Positions 17,903 to 27,700 of a DNA stretch of 64,000 nucleotides are shown piece by piece (position 1 is the first letter of the stretch; every line of letters starts with the position of its first letter). Source of the DNA: WHSW01 sp963705955 (GTDB taxonomy: Bacteria > Actinomycetota > Thermoleophilia > Solirubrobacterales > 70-9); assembly GCA_963705955.1 (NCBI GenBank), contig CAVPLH010000009.1, positions 1-64,000 on the forward strand. Reading direction: 5' to 3'. The notes beneath the pieces are model-generated. The model did not search any database, had not been told where the DNA came from, and saw only the letters and a list, made by a program, of their open reading frames with translations. The translations under genes were made by a program, and so were the position numbers.

Positions 17903-19123
17903 GTGCAGAGCGACGAGCCTGCCCGCGAATGTGATGTCGTCGTCGTCGGCGCCGGGATCCTCGGCCTCGCGACCGCCCGCGAGCTGGCGCTGCGCCACGA
18001 CGGGATGCGGGTCACGGTCGTCGATCGTGAGCCGGCGATCGCCGCGCACCAGACCAGCCACTCGAGCGGCGTGATCCACGCCGGGATCTACTACGAGCCG
18101 GGCTCGCTGAAGGCGCGGCTCTGCGTCGCCGGGGCGGCCGACCTCTACGACTACTGCGCCGAGCGTGGCATCGATGCACGCCGGACCGGCAAGCTGATCG
18201 TCGCCACGAGCTCGGACGAGCTCCCCCGCCTCGCCGAGCTCGAACGGCGGGGAGCGGCAAACGGCGTCGAGGGACTGCGGCGCGTCGATCCGCAGGAGAT
18301 TCGCGAGATCGAACCGCACGTCGTCGCGATCGCCGGGCTGCACTCGCCGAACACGGGCGTCACCGACTTCGCCCGTGTGGCCGGCGCCTACGCCGCCGAT
18401 CTCGAACGCGCGGGCGGCTCGGTGCGGACCGCCGTCGGAGTAAGCCGAATCGAGGAGAGCGGGGACGGCGTCACGGTGGTCCACAGCCGCGGGGCGACCG
18501 GCGCCCGAGCGGCGGTCGTCTGCGCCGGAGCATGGTCGGACCGCCTCGCGCGCGCCGCGGGCGCCGAGGACGAGCCGCGGATCGTGCCCTTCCGGGGCGC
18601 CTACCTGCGGCTCCGCCCCGAGCGCTCACGGCTCGTGCGCGCCAACGTCTACCCGGTGTCCGATCCCGAGCTGCCGTTTCTCGGTGCCCATCTGACCAGG
18701 GGCTCCGACGGCGCGGTGCTGCTCGGCCCCTCGGCGCTGATCGTCGGCGCTCGCGACGCCTACCGGCCCTCGCGCCTGCGCGCCGCCGACCTCCGCGACA
18801 CCCTCGGCTGGCCCGGCACCTGGAGGCTGCTCGCCCGCTTCTGGCGCACCGGGCTGACCGAGCTCCGCCGCGCCGCCTCGAAGCGCGCCTTCGTCGCCGA
18901 GGCACAGCGCTTCGTCCCCAGCCTCTCACCCGGCGATTTCGTAGCCGGGCCGGCCGGCATCCGCGCCCAGGCGGTCGCCCGCGACGGGTCCCTGGTCGAC
19001 GACTTCGTCGTCTCGCAGACCGAGCGCGCCCTCTACGTCCGCAACGCTCCCTCCCCCGCCGCGACCGCCTCGCTGCCGCTCGGGAGCCTGATCGCGGACC
19101 GGCTCGAGCCCCTGCTCGACTAG
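17903..19123 (+). CDS. lhgO: L-2-hydroxyglutarate oxidase
   Basis: FAD-dependent oxidoreductase (DAO fold) of 406 residues that converts L-2-hydroxyglutarate to 2-oxoglutarate, a metabolite-repair reaction. The N-terminal dinucleotide-binding motif is VVVVGAGILGLATARELA. The family hallmark HQTSHSSGVIHAGIYYEPGS follows (about residues 50-70). Later segments include HSPNTGVTDFARVAGAYA and FVAGPAGIRAQAVARDG near the C terminus. Length and order match LhgO/YgaF. The GTG start has a -10 box 6 nt upstream. It ends 22 bp from the convergent acyl-CoA dehydrogenase. Confidence 0.93.
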   Translation: MQSDEPARECDVVVVGAGILGLATARELALRHDGMRVTVVDREPAIAAHQTSHSSGVIHAGIYYEPGSLKARLCVAGAADLYDYCAERGIDARRTGKLIVATSSDELPRLAELERRGAANGVEGLRRVDPQEIREIEPHVVAIAGLHSPNTGVTDFARVAGAYAADLERAGGSVRTAVGVSRIEESGDGVTVVHSRGATGARAAVVCAGAWSDRLARAAGAEDEPRIVPFRGAYLRLRPERSRLVRANVYPVSDPELPFLGAHLTRGSDGAVLLGPSALIVGARDAYRPSRLRAADLRDTLGWPGTWRLLARFWRTGLTELRRAASKRAFVAEAQRFVPSLSPGDFVAGPAGIRAQAVARDGSLVDDFVVSQTERALYVRNAPSPAATASLPLGSLIADRLEPLLD

Positions 19124-19145
19124 GAGAGAATCCCTCGCGGGACGG

Positions 19146-20309
19146 CTAGAGACCGTAGGTCTTCGAGACGATCTCGCGCTGGATCTCGTTCGTGCCGCCG
19201 TAGATCGACATCACGAGGGTCGCGCGGACGTGGCGCTCCATGTCGTACTCGGTCGCGTAGCCGTAGCCGCCCATCATCTGCATGCCCTCGAGCGCCGTCC
19301 ACTTCGCGACCTCGGTCGCCTTCAGCTTCGCCATCGAGGCCTCGCGGGGGAGCAGCCGGTTCGGGTCCGCGTCGACCTTGCGGGCGACGTCGTAGACGAG
19401 CAGGCGGGTGCACTCGATCTCGGTCGCCATGTCGGCGATCCGGTGCTTGAGCGTCTGGAAGGAGCCGATCGGGCGGCCGAACTGCTTGCGCTCCTTGACG
19501 TAGGCGAGCACGTCGTCGAAGGCGCGCTGCGCGATCCCGAGCGCGCTCGCGGCGAGGATCAGGCGCTCGACGTTGAGCCCGGCCATCAGCTGCATCCAGC
19601 CGCCGTCGACCTGGCCGAGGACCCGTTCGGAGCCGACCCGGCAGTCGGTCAAGAAGACGTCGTTGACCTCCTTGCCGCCCATCGTCTCGATCCCGCGGAT
19701 CTCGATCCCCTCGGCGTCGGTCGGGACCGAGATCATCGTCAGCCCCTCGTGCTTGGAGCCCGACGGGTCCGACCGTGCGACGACCAGGATGTGGTCGGCG
19801 ATGTGGGCGGCGGAGATCCAGGTCTTCTGCCCGTTGAGGACGAAGCCGCCGTTCTGGCGCTCGGCGCGGCAGGAGAGGTTGCCGACGTCCGAGCCCGCCT
19901 CGGGCTCGGACATCGCGATCGCCTCGACCCGGCCGCGGGTGATTCCGCCGAGGATCTCTGCCTTCTGCTCCTCGGTTCCGAAGCGCTGGTAGGCGCCGGC
20001 GACGATCAGGCTGACCCCGTATCCGGCGATCGGCGCCAGTCCGCGCATCGTCTCCTCGAGGAAGATGCAGGCGTCGACGAGGCCGCCGCCGGAGCCGCCG
20101 TACGCCTCGTCGATCGAGACCCCGAGCCAGCCGAGCTCGGCGAGCTTCTCGTAGATCTCCTGGCTGTGCATCTCGTTGTAGCCGTTGGTGAGCCGCTCTC
20201 GCTGCTCCCGTGTCCCGAGCTCGCGCGCGCAGAAGTCGCGGATCGCGGCGGCGAAGTCACGCTGCTCGTCGGTGAAGGCGCCCTCGCGGACGGTTGTCGT
20301 GCTGCTCAT
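19146..20309 (-). CDS. Acyl-CoA dehydrogenase
   Basis: FAD enzyme of 387 residues catalysing alpha,beta-dehydrogenation of an acyl-CoA. Typical blocks are AIAMSEPEAGSDVGNLSC (flavin/substrate site), GQKTWISAAHIADHILV, ERKQFGRPIGSFQTLKHRIA and, near the end, MQMMGGYGYATEYDMER followed by YGGTNEIQREI. The general base Glu of short/medium-chain enzymes falls in this last region. The start at ATG 20309 has GAGGA upstream; the longer frame to 20492 overlaps the thiolase. It follows the SCP-x-type thiolase by 28 bp, suggesting one operon for lipid or steroid side-chain degradation. Confidence 0.93.
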   Translation of the reverse strand: MSSTTTVREGAFTDEQRDFAAAIRDFCARELGTREQRERLTNGYNEMHSQEIYEKLAELGWLGVSIDEAYGGSGGGLVDACIFLEETMRGLAPIAGYGVSLIVAGAYQRFGTEEQKAEILGGITRGRVEAIAMSEPEAGSDVGNLSCRAERQNGGFVLNGQKTWISAAHIADHILVVARSDPSGSKHEGLTMISVPTDAEGIEIRGIETMGGKEVNDVFLTDCRVGSERVLGQVDGGWMQLMAGLNVERLILAASALGIAQRAFDDVLAYVKERKQFGRPIGSFQTLKHRIADMATEIECTRLLVYDVARKVDADPNRLLPREASMAKLKATEVAKWTALEGMQMMGGYGYATEYDMERHVRATLVMSIYGGTNEIQREIVSKTYGL

Positions 20310-20337
20310 CTGAATTCCTCGTCGTTCGTCGCGTGGA

Positions 20338-21543
20338 TCAGGCGGCCGGCCTGTAGACGGAGACGACGGCAGCGCCGCCGAGCCCGATGTTGTGCTGGAG
20401 GGCAAGCTTCGCACCGTCGACCTGGCGCGCGTCCGCGGCGCCGCGAAGCTGCCAGCAGAGCTCCGAGCACTGCGCCAGCCCGGTGGCGCCAAGCGGGTGG
20501 CCCTTGGAGATCAGCCCGCCGGAGGGGTTCACGACCGGGCCGTCGCCGCCGTAGGTGGTCGCCTCGGCCTCGACCAGGGAGTGCCCCTCGCCTTCCGCCG
20601 CGAACCCGAGTGCCTCGTAGGTGATCAGCTCGTTGGCTGAGAAGCAGTCGTGGAGCTCGCATACGTCGACCTCTTGCGGGGAGACGCCGGCCTCCTCGTA
20701 GGCCAGCTTCGCCGCCTGCCTCGACATGTCGTAGCCGACGATCTTGATGCAGTCGGTGTCGTCGGCGAACGTCGAGCTGAGGTCGGTGACCATCGCCTGG
20801 CCGGCGATCTCGATCGCCTGGCCGGAGAGCCCGTGCTCGTCGACGTATCGCTCCGAGGCGACGATCGCACACGCCGAGCCGTCGGAGGTCGGCGAGCACT
20901 GGAGCTTGGTCAACGGCTCGTGGATCATCCGCGATTCCTTGATCTCGTCGAGCGAATAGGAGACCTGAAACTGGGCGTAGGGGTTGTTGACCGAGTGCTT
21001 GTGGTTCTTGTAGCCGATCCAGGCGTAGTGCTCGGGCTCGGAGCCGTACTTCTCCATGTGGTCGCGCCCGGCGTTGCCGAACATCTGTGGCGCCGGCGGC
21101 GACTGCTCCGGATCGCGCAGCGCGAACATCGCGATCGCGTGCTTGTCGATCGCGTTGGTGCGGTCGGTGTACTTGACCCCGAGCGAGCCCTTCTCCATCT
21201 TCTCGAACCCGATCGCGAGGGCGCAGTCCGCGAGGCCCCCCTGGATCGCCTGGCGGGCGAGGAAGAGCGCCGAGGAGCCGGTCGAGCAGTTGTTGTTGAC
21301 GTTGACGATCGGGATCCCGGTGAGCCCGAGCTGATAGAGCGCCCGCTGGCCGTAGGTGGAGTCCCCGTAGCAGTAGCCGGCGTAGGCCTGCTCGACGTCG
21401 TCGTATCGGATCCCGGCGTCGGCGAGCGCCATCTCGCCCGCCTCCTTCGCCCAGTCGGGGTAGTCGCCCTCCTTCGTCCCCGGCTTGTCGAACTTCGTCA
21501 TCCCGACGCCGATCACGTAGGTGCGGTTGCGGTTTGCGCTCAT
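20338..21543 (-). CDS. Thiolase, SCP-x/lipid-transfer type
   Basis: Thiolase-fold enzyme of 401 residues resembling SCP-x thiolases and the lipid-transfer-protein group that cleave or condense branched or steroid-derived acyl-CoAs. The nucleophilic Cys is in NVNNNCSTGSSALFLARQAI (about residue 90). The catalytic His residues are in CELHDCFSANELITYEAL and GGLISKGHPLGATGLAQC. The classical C-terminal CxG is replaced by HNIGLGGAAVVSV, as usual in this subgroup. It starts at ATG 21543 (MSANRNRTYVIGVGMTKF). It is followed by an acyl-CoA dehydrogenase on the same strand. Confidence 0.92.
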   Translation of the reverse strand: MSANRNRTYVIGVGMTKFDKPGTKEGDYPDWAKEAGEMALADAGIRYDDVEQAYAGYCYGDSTYGQRALYQLGLTGIPIVNVNNNCSTGSSALFLARQAIQGGLADCALAIGFEKMEKGSLGVKYTDRTNAIDKHAIAMFALRDPEQSPPAPQMFGNAGRDHMEKYGSEPEHYAWIGYKNHKHSVNNPYAQFQVSYSLDEIKESRMIHEPLTKLQCSPTSDGSACAIVASERYVDEHGLSGQAIEIAGQAMVTDLSSTFADDTDCIKIVGYDMSRQAAKLAYEEAGVSPQEVDVCELHDCFSANELITYEALGFAAEGEGHSLVEAEATTYGGDGPVVNPSGGLISKGHPLGATGLAQCSELCWQLRGAADARQVDGAKLALQHNIGLGGAAVVSVYRPAA

Positions 21544-21784
21544 CGTCGTAACGGACTGCCTTTCTCGTCGGCGGGCCTTCGCTTCCGGAAACATACGCCC
21601 AGAGCCACCCCTCCCCGCGCCGGGTCGACCTCCTCGCGAGCGCCTAGAGCGCCTCGCCAAGCAGCGCGGTCCGCTTCGCGGGAGCGAGCGCGCGACGCAC
21701 CGACCGCCCGGCTACGGTGGCGCGATCTCGTGGAGCTGATCCTTACCAGCAACCGACCGATCGGATCGGCGACAATCGACCCCG

Positions 21785-22360
21785 ATGGCGCCGAAGCTCC
21801 CGCTGCCTGCGGACGCCGACCTCCCGGAGGAGGTCCGGACCGCGCTCGCGTCGCTGCCGCCACTGAACGTCTTCCGGATGGTCGCCGCGGTGCCGGAGAG
21901 CTTCAGGCCGTTCTTGCAGCTCGGTGGATCGCTGCTCGCCGGGGCCGGGATCGATCCGCGAACGCGAGAGATCGCGATCCTCCGCGTCGCTCATGTGACC
22001 GGGGCAGCATATGAGTGGGCGCAGCACGTCCAGCTCGGCCGCGCGGTCGGCGTCACCGAGGCTGAGATCGAGGCGCTCGCCTCCGACGACCCGGCGGCGT
22101 CGCTCGACCGCGACGCCCGCCTCGCCTGCCGTGCCGCAGAGGAGATCAGCCGCGATGTCCGCCTCTCCGACGAGGGCCTCGAGCAGCTGATCGAACGCTG
22201 GGGCAACCACGGGGCGGCCGAGCTGATCCTCTGCGTCAGCTACTACAACATGGTCAGCCGCTTCCTCGAGTCGACCCGGGTGGAGATCGAGGACGCAGAA
22301 CTGCTCGGCGAGTACGCGCCCGCGGACGTGGTCGCCCGAGGACGGTCTGCGTCGAGCTGA
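21785..22360 (+). CDS. Carboxymuconolactone decarboxylase (CMD) family protein
   Basis: All-helical protein of 191 residues of the AhpD/CMD superfamily. The core is TREIAILRVAHVTGAAYEWAQH followed by VGVTEAEIEAL, and later FCVSYYNM-like LILCVSYYNMVSRFLE. The CxxC pair of AhpD peroxidase reductants is absent; its position is occupied by the Tyr-Glu-Trp-x-x-His pattern seen in decarboxylase-type and uncharacterised CMD proteins. Thiol redox activity is therefore unlikely. It lies between divergent fatty-acid degradation genes and may take part in the same pathway, but no substrate is implied by sequence. Confidence 0.85.
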   Translation: MAPKLPLPADADLPEEVRTALASLPPLNVFRMVAAVPESFRPFLQLGGSLLAGAGIDPRTREIAILRVAHVTGAAYEWAQHVQLGRAVGVTEAEIEALASDDPAASLDRDARLACRAAEEISRDVRLSDEGLEQLIERWGNHGAAELILCVSYYNMVSRFLESTRVEIEDAELLGEYAPADVVARGRSASS

Positions 22361-22396
22361 GCTCGAAGCCGCGGAATGCCGGCGACGATCACTGGG

Positions 22397-22402
22397 TAGG
22401 GT
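22397..22402 (+). promoter_or_regulatory. -10 box (TAGGGT) of leaderless acyl-CoA dehydrogenase mRNA
   Basis: TAGGGT lies 7 nt before an in-frame GTG at 22410. This favours that start over the GTG at 22401, which overlaps the box. Confidence 0.45.
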
Positions 22403-22409
22403 GGCGGAC

Positions 22410-24169
22410 GTGGAGGCCGCGACCCGGGCCGAGACCGAGGACGAGCCGGAGCGCACGGCCTCGTCGTTCTGCAAGTCGCTGTTCCTCGGCGAGATCCACG
22501 AGGAGATGGTCTTCCCGTGGCCGGCGCCTGATCCCGACGAGCAGGAGCGGATCCGGGACCTGAACGCCGCCGCTCGCGAGATCGGAGCGCGGATGGACCA
22601 TCGCCAGATCGAGGAGAAGCGCTGGATCGGCGACGGCGCCATACGCGAGCTCGGCGAGGCGGGCCTCTGCGGGCTCTACGTGGACGAGGAGTACGGCGGC
22701 CAGGGCCTTTCGCAGACCGGCTACGCGCGCGTCTTCGAAACGTTCGCCCAGATCGACGCGACGCTCTCGATCGTGCTCGGCGTCCACCAGTCGATCGGCT
22801 TCAAGGGCATCCACATGTTCGGCACCGCCGAGCAGAAGGAGCGCTTTCTCCCCGACCTCGCCGCGGGACGCAAGCTCGCCGGATTCGCGCTCACCGAGCC
22901 CGAGGCCGGATCGGACGCGTACGCGATCCAGTCGCGCGCCGTCCTGCAGCCCGATGGCTCCTATGTACTCAACGGCGAGAAGCGCTACATCGGCAACGGC
23001 TCGAAGGGCGAGGTGTTCACCGCCTTCGCCCGCTGTGAGGTCGGCGGCAAGGACCGCCACATCGCCCTCATCCTGGAGAAGGGGATGAGGGGGTTCGAGG
23101 TCGGCGAGCGCTTCGACACCATGGGCCTGCGCGGCAACGATCTGCGCCGTCTGCGCTTCAACGACGTCAGGGTCCCGGCCGAGAACGTCCTCGGCGAGCC
23201 CGGCGACGGCTTCCGGGTCGCGATGCAGGTGCTCAACAACGGCCGCATCGGGCTCGGGACAGGCTCGGTCGGGGCGACGAAGAGATCTGCTCGACCTGGC
23301 GATCGAGCACGTCAAGCAGCGGCGCCAGTTCGGTCGCCCGCTGGCCGAGTTCGAGCTCGTCCAGGACAAGATCGGCTGGATGGTCTCGTATCTGTTCGGG
23401 CTCGAGTCGGCCTGCTATCTGACCTGCGGCCTGGTCGACCGCGGGGTCGAGGACTACTCGCTCGAATCGGCGATCTGCAAGGTCTCCGGCACCGAGTTCC
23501 TCTGGTATGCCGCCAATCGCACCATGCAGCTGCGCGGCGGCGCCGGCTACATGCGCGACGAGCCGTACGAGAAGATCCTCCGCGACATCCGCATCTTCCC
23601 GATCTTCGAGGGCGCCAACGACGTCCTGCGCGCCTTCGTCGCGCTTTCGGGGATGAAGCCGGTCGGCGAGAAGCTGTCCGGGCTCGGCGAGATCGGCCTC
23701 GGCGACCCGATCGGCTCGATCGGCGTCCTGGTCGACTACGTCGGCGCCCGGATCCACCGCCAGGTCCGCCCCGACCGGCTCACCGAGGCCCACCCAGAGC
23801 TCGCGCGCCACGCCGACTCGGTCTCCGAGCAGGTCTCGCAGCTGCAGTCGGTGAGCGAGTCGCTGCTGCGCGAGCACAGGGCGGAGATCGTCGAGCCGCC
23901 AGTTCCAGCAGAAGCGGCTCTCGGCGGCGATCTCCGACATCTTCGCCCAGGTCGCGGTGCTCTCACGAGTGAGCGCAATCTTCGCCGACCAGGGGGTCGA
24001 GCCCTCGGGCCAGGAGCGATACATCGCCGACACGTTCTGCTCACGCGCGGCCGGGCGCGTCCGCTCCGCGTTCGCGAAGATCGAGCAAAACGACGACGAG
24101 CGGATGTCCGCGATCGCAAAGCTCGCCTACAAGCGGGGCGAGTACGGATACGCGCTGTTCGAGGACTAG
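22410..24169 (+). CDS. Acyl-CoA dehydrogenase, long-chain (VLCAD/ACAD9-like) (frameshifted twice)
   Basis: Large acyl-CoA dehydrogenase of about 586 residues with a C-terminal extension. The dehydrogenase core shows YVDEEYGGQGLSQTGYARV, GFALTEPEAGSDAYAIQSRA and YVLNGEKRYIGNGS in the first frame. After an indel near 23283 it continues DLLDLAIEHVKQRRQFGRPL and MQLRGGAGYMRDEPYEKILR with FEGANDVLRAF. A second indel near 23898 leads to QFQQKRLSAAISDIFAQV and the end AKLAYKRGEYGYALFED. The length and the extra C-terminal helical domain resemble membrane-associated very-long-chain enzymes. Conserved sequence is continuous across both shifts, so they look like sequence errors. Confidence 0.87.
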
Positions 24170-24274
24170 CTGCAGACCGAGCGCGTGTCAGCCGGCGAGC
24201 CGGCCACCCGGTGAACTAGGATCGCGCGCCGACGCGGCGACCAGACCGCGTCCTCACCACCCAGAGGAGCTCAT

Positions 24275-24661
24275 ATGCGCATCCACAAGTGGGTCGCCGC
24301 GGTCGTCGCGCTGTCGGCGGTCGCCCTGATCGCCGCCGGCTGCGGCAGCGACGACAGCAGTAGCAGCACGACAACCACGACGGCCTCAGAGACATCGGCG
24401 ACCTCGACCACGTCGACCGAGTCGAGCAGCTCGTCTCAGGGCTCGACTCCGGACGACGTCTACAACGCCTGCATCGATGCGATCCAGGGCACGGCGGCCG
24501 AGACCGCGGGCCAGTCCGCATGCCAGGAGGCGAAGTCGGCGTTCGAGCAGTGCACTCAGCAGGCCGAGAACGCGGCTGACAGCGCCGCCCGCGACCTCGC
24601 GATCCAGGCTTGCCAGTCGGCCGCGGACGCGACGACCGCAGCGCTGAAGTCGGGAGGCTGA
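24275..24661 (+). CDS. Small Cys-containing lipoprotein
   Basis: Secreted lipoprotein of 128 residues with no recognised domain. A signal peptide of about 20 residues ends in the lipobox IAAG-C, followed by a Ser/Thr-rich linker (about residues 25-55). The mature domain (about residues 58-128) is helical, Ala/Gln-rich, and contains four Cys (in YNACIDAI, QSACQEAK, FEQCTQQ, IQACQSA), which could form two disulfides. A TAGGAT box (24217-24222) and a GAGGAGCTC ribosome-binding site precede the ATG. It lies just before the amidase-glycosyltransferase gene. Confidence 0.75.
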   Translation: MRIHKWVAAVVALSAVALIAAGCGSDDSSSSTTTTTASETSATSTTSTESSSSSQGSTPDDVYNACIDAIQGTAAETAGQSACQEAKSAFEQCTQQAENAADSAARDLAIQACQSAADATTAALKSGG

Positions 24662-24692
24662 TCGCGGCCTGCCGAGCCCCGGCACCCGGACG

Positions 24693-24698
24693 TACGAT
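24693..24698 (+). promoter_or_regulatory. -10 box (TACGAT) of leaderless amidase-GT mRNA
   Basis: TACGAT lies exactly 6 nt before the GTG at 24705. The gene therefore has its own promoter downstream of the lipoprotein gene. Confidence 0.45.
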
Positions 24699-24704
24699 CC
24701 GGGC

Positions 24705-27700
24705 GTGCCTTCGGCCTTCGGCCTCGAGATCGAGCGGTATCCGACCCCGAACAGCCTCCCGGGCCGCGCCGGCGAGCGGGCCCGTGCGGTCGTCGTCCAC
24801 ACGACCCACGGCTCGTTCGCCGGCACGGCGGCGTGGTTCGCCGATCGGTCGAGCGGCGTCAGCAGCCATTACCTGGTCGGCCTCGACGGCCGGGTCGCCC
24901 AGTTCGTCGATGAGCAGGACACCGCCCGGCACGCCGGCAGGGTGTTGCGTCCGAGCGCCGCGTTCGCCGCCGGTCGCGACGACCTGAACCCGGTCACCGT
25001 CGGGATCGAGCTCGAGGACGACGGCGACCCGGAGGGGGTGGCGCGGACCGGCGCGCAGTACGCGGCCGCGGCGCGGATCGTCGCGGCGGTCTGCGAGCGA
25101 TGGGGGATCCCGCTCGACCGCGAGCACCTGATCGGCCATCGGGAGGCGTTCGCCGCCAAGGCCTGCCCGGGAAACGTCGACCTCGACCGGCTGCTCGCGA
25201 TGGCCGCAGCCGTCGCGGAGGCCGAACGGCTGCCGCCCCCGGACCTGCTCTGCCTGCTGCCGGTCCGCAACGGCGAGACCGACCTCCCCGGCTGGCTCGA
25301 TTCGATCGCCGCGCTCGGCGGTCGGGCGGCGGTGCTCGACGACGGCAGCGACGATCGCACCGCCGAGGTCCTCGAGGCGAGCCCCGCCGTCGTCTCGGTG
25401 CTCGCGAACCCGCGGCGGCGGAGTTACGCGGGCTGGGACGACGGCGCGAACCGCCGCCGCCTGCTCGACCGCGCCGCGGAGCTCGGGCCCGAGTGGATCC
25501 TCTTTCTCGACGTCGACGAGCGGATCGACGTCGGCGACGCGCTCGCGCTGCGCCGGTTCCTCGCCGGCGACGCGATCCCGGGGCTCGCCTACGGCCTCCA
25601 GCTTCACCGTGATTGGGACGGGCGCGTCGACCCCGAGCCCCGCTACGTCTACCGCCTCTTCGCCCGCGCAGAGCGCATGACGCTGCCCGAAGGCCGGCTC
25701 CACTTCAACCCGGTGCCGATCGAGATCGAGCGCGGCGCGTGGGTTCGGACCTCGATCCGCATCCGCCATCTCGAGTCCGCAGAGCGGCTCGCTCGGCGGC
25801 GCTCCAAGTACGCCGAGTCCGACCCCGGGGACGCCCATCGGGTGTACACGGACGCGCTGCTCGGGCAAGCGCCCGACGAGCTCGTCGCCTGGCCGCCCCG
25901 CCCGGCGGCGATCCCGGTCCTCGGCGGCCCGAAGGCTCCACCCGCGGGGGCCACCGAGGCGCCGGGCGAGCGGCCGACGCTCGTTTGCCTGCTCCCGGTC
26001 CGAAACGGAGCCTCAGAGCTCGAGGGATACCTGGAATCCGCCGCGAGATTCGCCGACGCGGTCGTCGCCCTCGACGACGGCTCGACCGATCAGACGGCCG
26101 CGCTGCTCGAGGCGGCGCCGCTGGTTCGCGCCGTCCTGCGCAACCCGGTCCGGCCCGGCTACGCCGGCTGGGACGATGCCGCGAACCGCCAGCGACTGCT
26201 CGACGCCTGCGAGGAGCTCGATCCGCGCTGGGTGATCTTCGTCGACGCCGACGAGCGGATCGACCCGGACGACGCTCGTGCCCTACGCGAGCTCGCGGAG
26301 CGCGACGCGGTCCCGGGTGAGGCGTACGGGTTCCGCGTCCACCGGATGATCGGCGACCTCGCTCGATACGACCGCTCCGGCCTCTGGGTCTACCGGATGT
26401 TCGCCTTCGAGCCGGGCCTGCGGCTCCCGGACGATCGCCGCCTGCATCTCGTTCCGGTGCCGACCTCGGTCCCGCGAGAGCGCCGGCGGCGGACGACCGT
26501 TCGCCTCCAGCACGTCGCCGGGCTCGACCTCGCCCGCCGCCGCCGCAGGCTGGGCAAGTACGAGCAGGCCGATCCCGACCGCGTCTGGCAGCCCGACTAC
26601 GAGGGCGCGATCCTCGCCACCGCTCCCCCGCGGCCGTGGGTCCCACGACCGCCGGGACTCCCGGCGCTCCCCGCCGGCCGGCGCTCGCGCCCGCTCTCCG
26701 ATGACGACTACGACCTCGACGCGCCGGCGCTCTCGGCGATCGTGATCGCCCACGAGGACGAGGCGACGATCGAGCGCACGGTGCGCTCGGTCGTCGAACA
26801 GGAGTGCGAGCGCCCGTTCGAGGTGATCGTCGTCGTCAGCGGCACCGATGCAACCGCGGCGGTGGTCCGCGAGCGTTTCGCTCGGGTGACGGTGATCGAC
26901 CTCGGCGAGCGCGCGCTTCCCGGCCGCGCCCGTAACGCGGGGCTGCGGGCAGCGCGGGGCGAGTACGTCTCCTTTCCGGGCTCTCACGTCGAGCTGCCGC
27001 CGGGGAGCCTCGACGCGCGGCTGCGGGCCCACGAAGCCGGCTGGCCGATGATCACCGGCTCGGTCGTCAACGGGACACCGACCCGGTCCGGGTGGGCGTC
27101 GTACTTCCTCGACCACTCCGGCTCGCTCCCCGGACGCCCGTCCGGGGAGCTCTCGGGCGCACCCGCGCACTGCTCGTACGTGCGTCAGTTCGTGCTCGAG
27201 GCCGGCGGATTTCCCGAGGACATGCGGGCCGGCGAGGACACCGTCATGAACCAGGCGCTCTGGCGCCGTGGCAAGCGCGCCTATCGGAGCCAGGCGATCC
27301 GTCTCACCCATCGCAGCCCGTGCACCGGACCGCTCGCGCTCGTGCGCCATCACTTCGTGCGCGGCCGCGCCCTGGCGCGGATCATGCGAGCGAGCGACGA
27401 GCCCGACCGCCGCCGCCGAATCCCGGCGGGCTTCCTGCGCGGCTACGCGCGCCGCCGGCTGACGACCACCGACGAGCGGGTGGCGAAGTGGGGGGCGGAG
27501 CTGCTCGACGAGTACCGGCGGGCGCGGCCGCTGGTCGTGCTCGGGATCGCCTCCGCCTATTCAGGGACCGTCTTCGAGCTCGCGCGCCGGCCGGTGGCCG
27601 GATCGGCTCGGCGGGGTCGAGGCGAGCAGCTCCGAGACGGTGACCAGCCGCATGCCGCGATCGCGAAGGCCGCCGATCAGCGCCGGCACGGCGGCGCGGG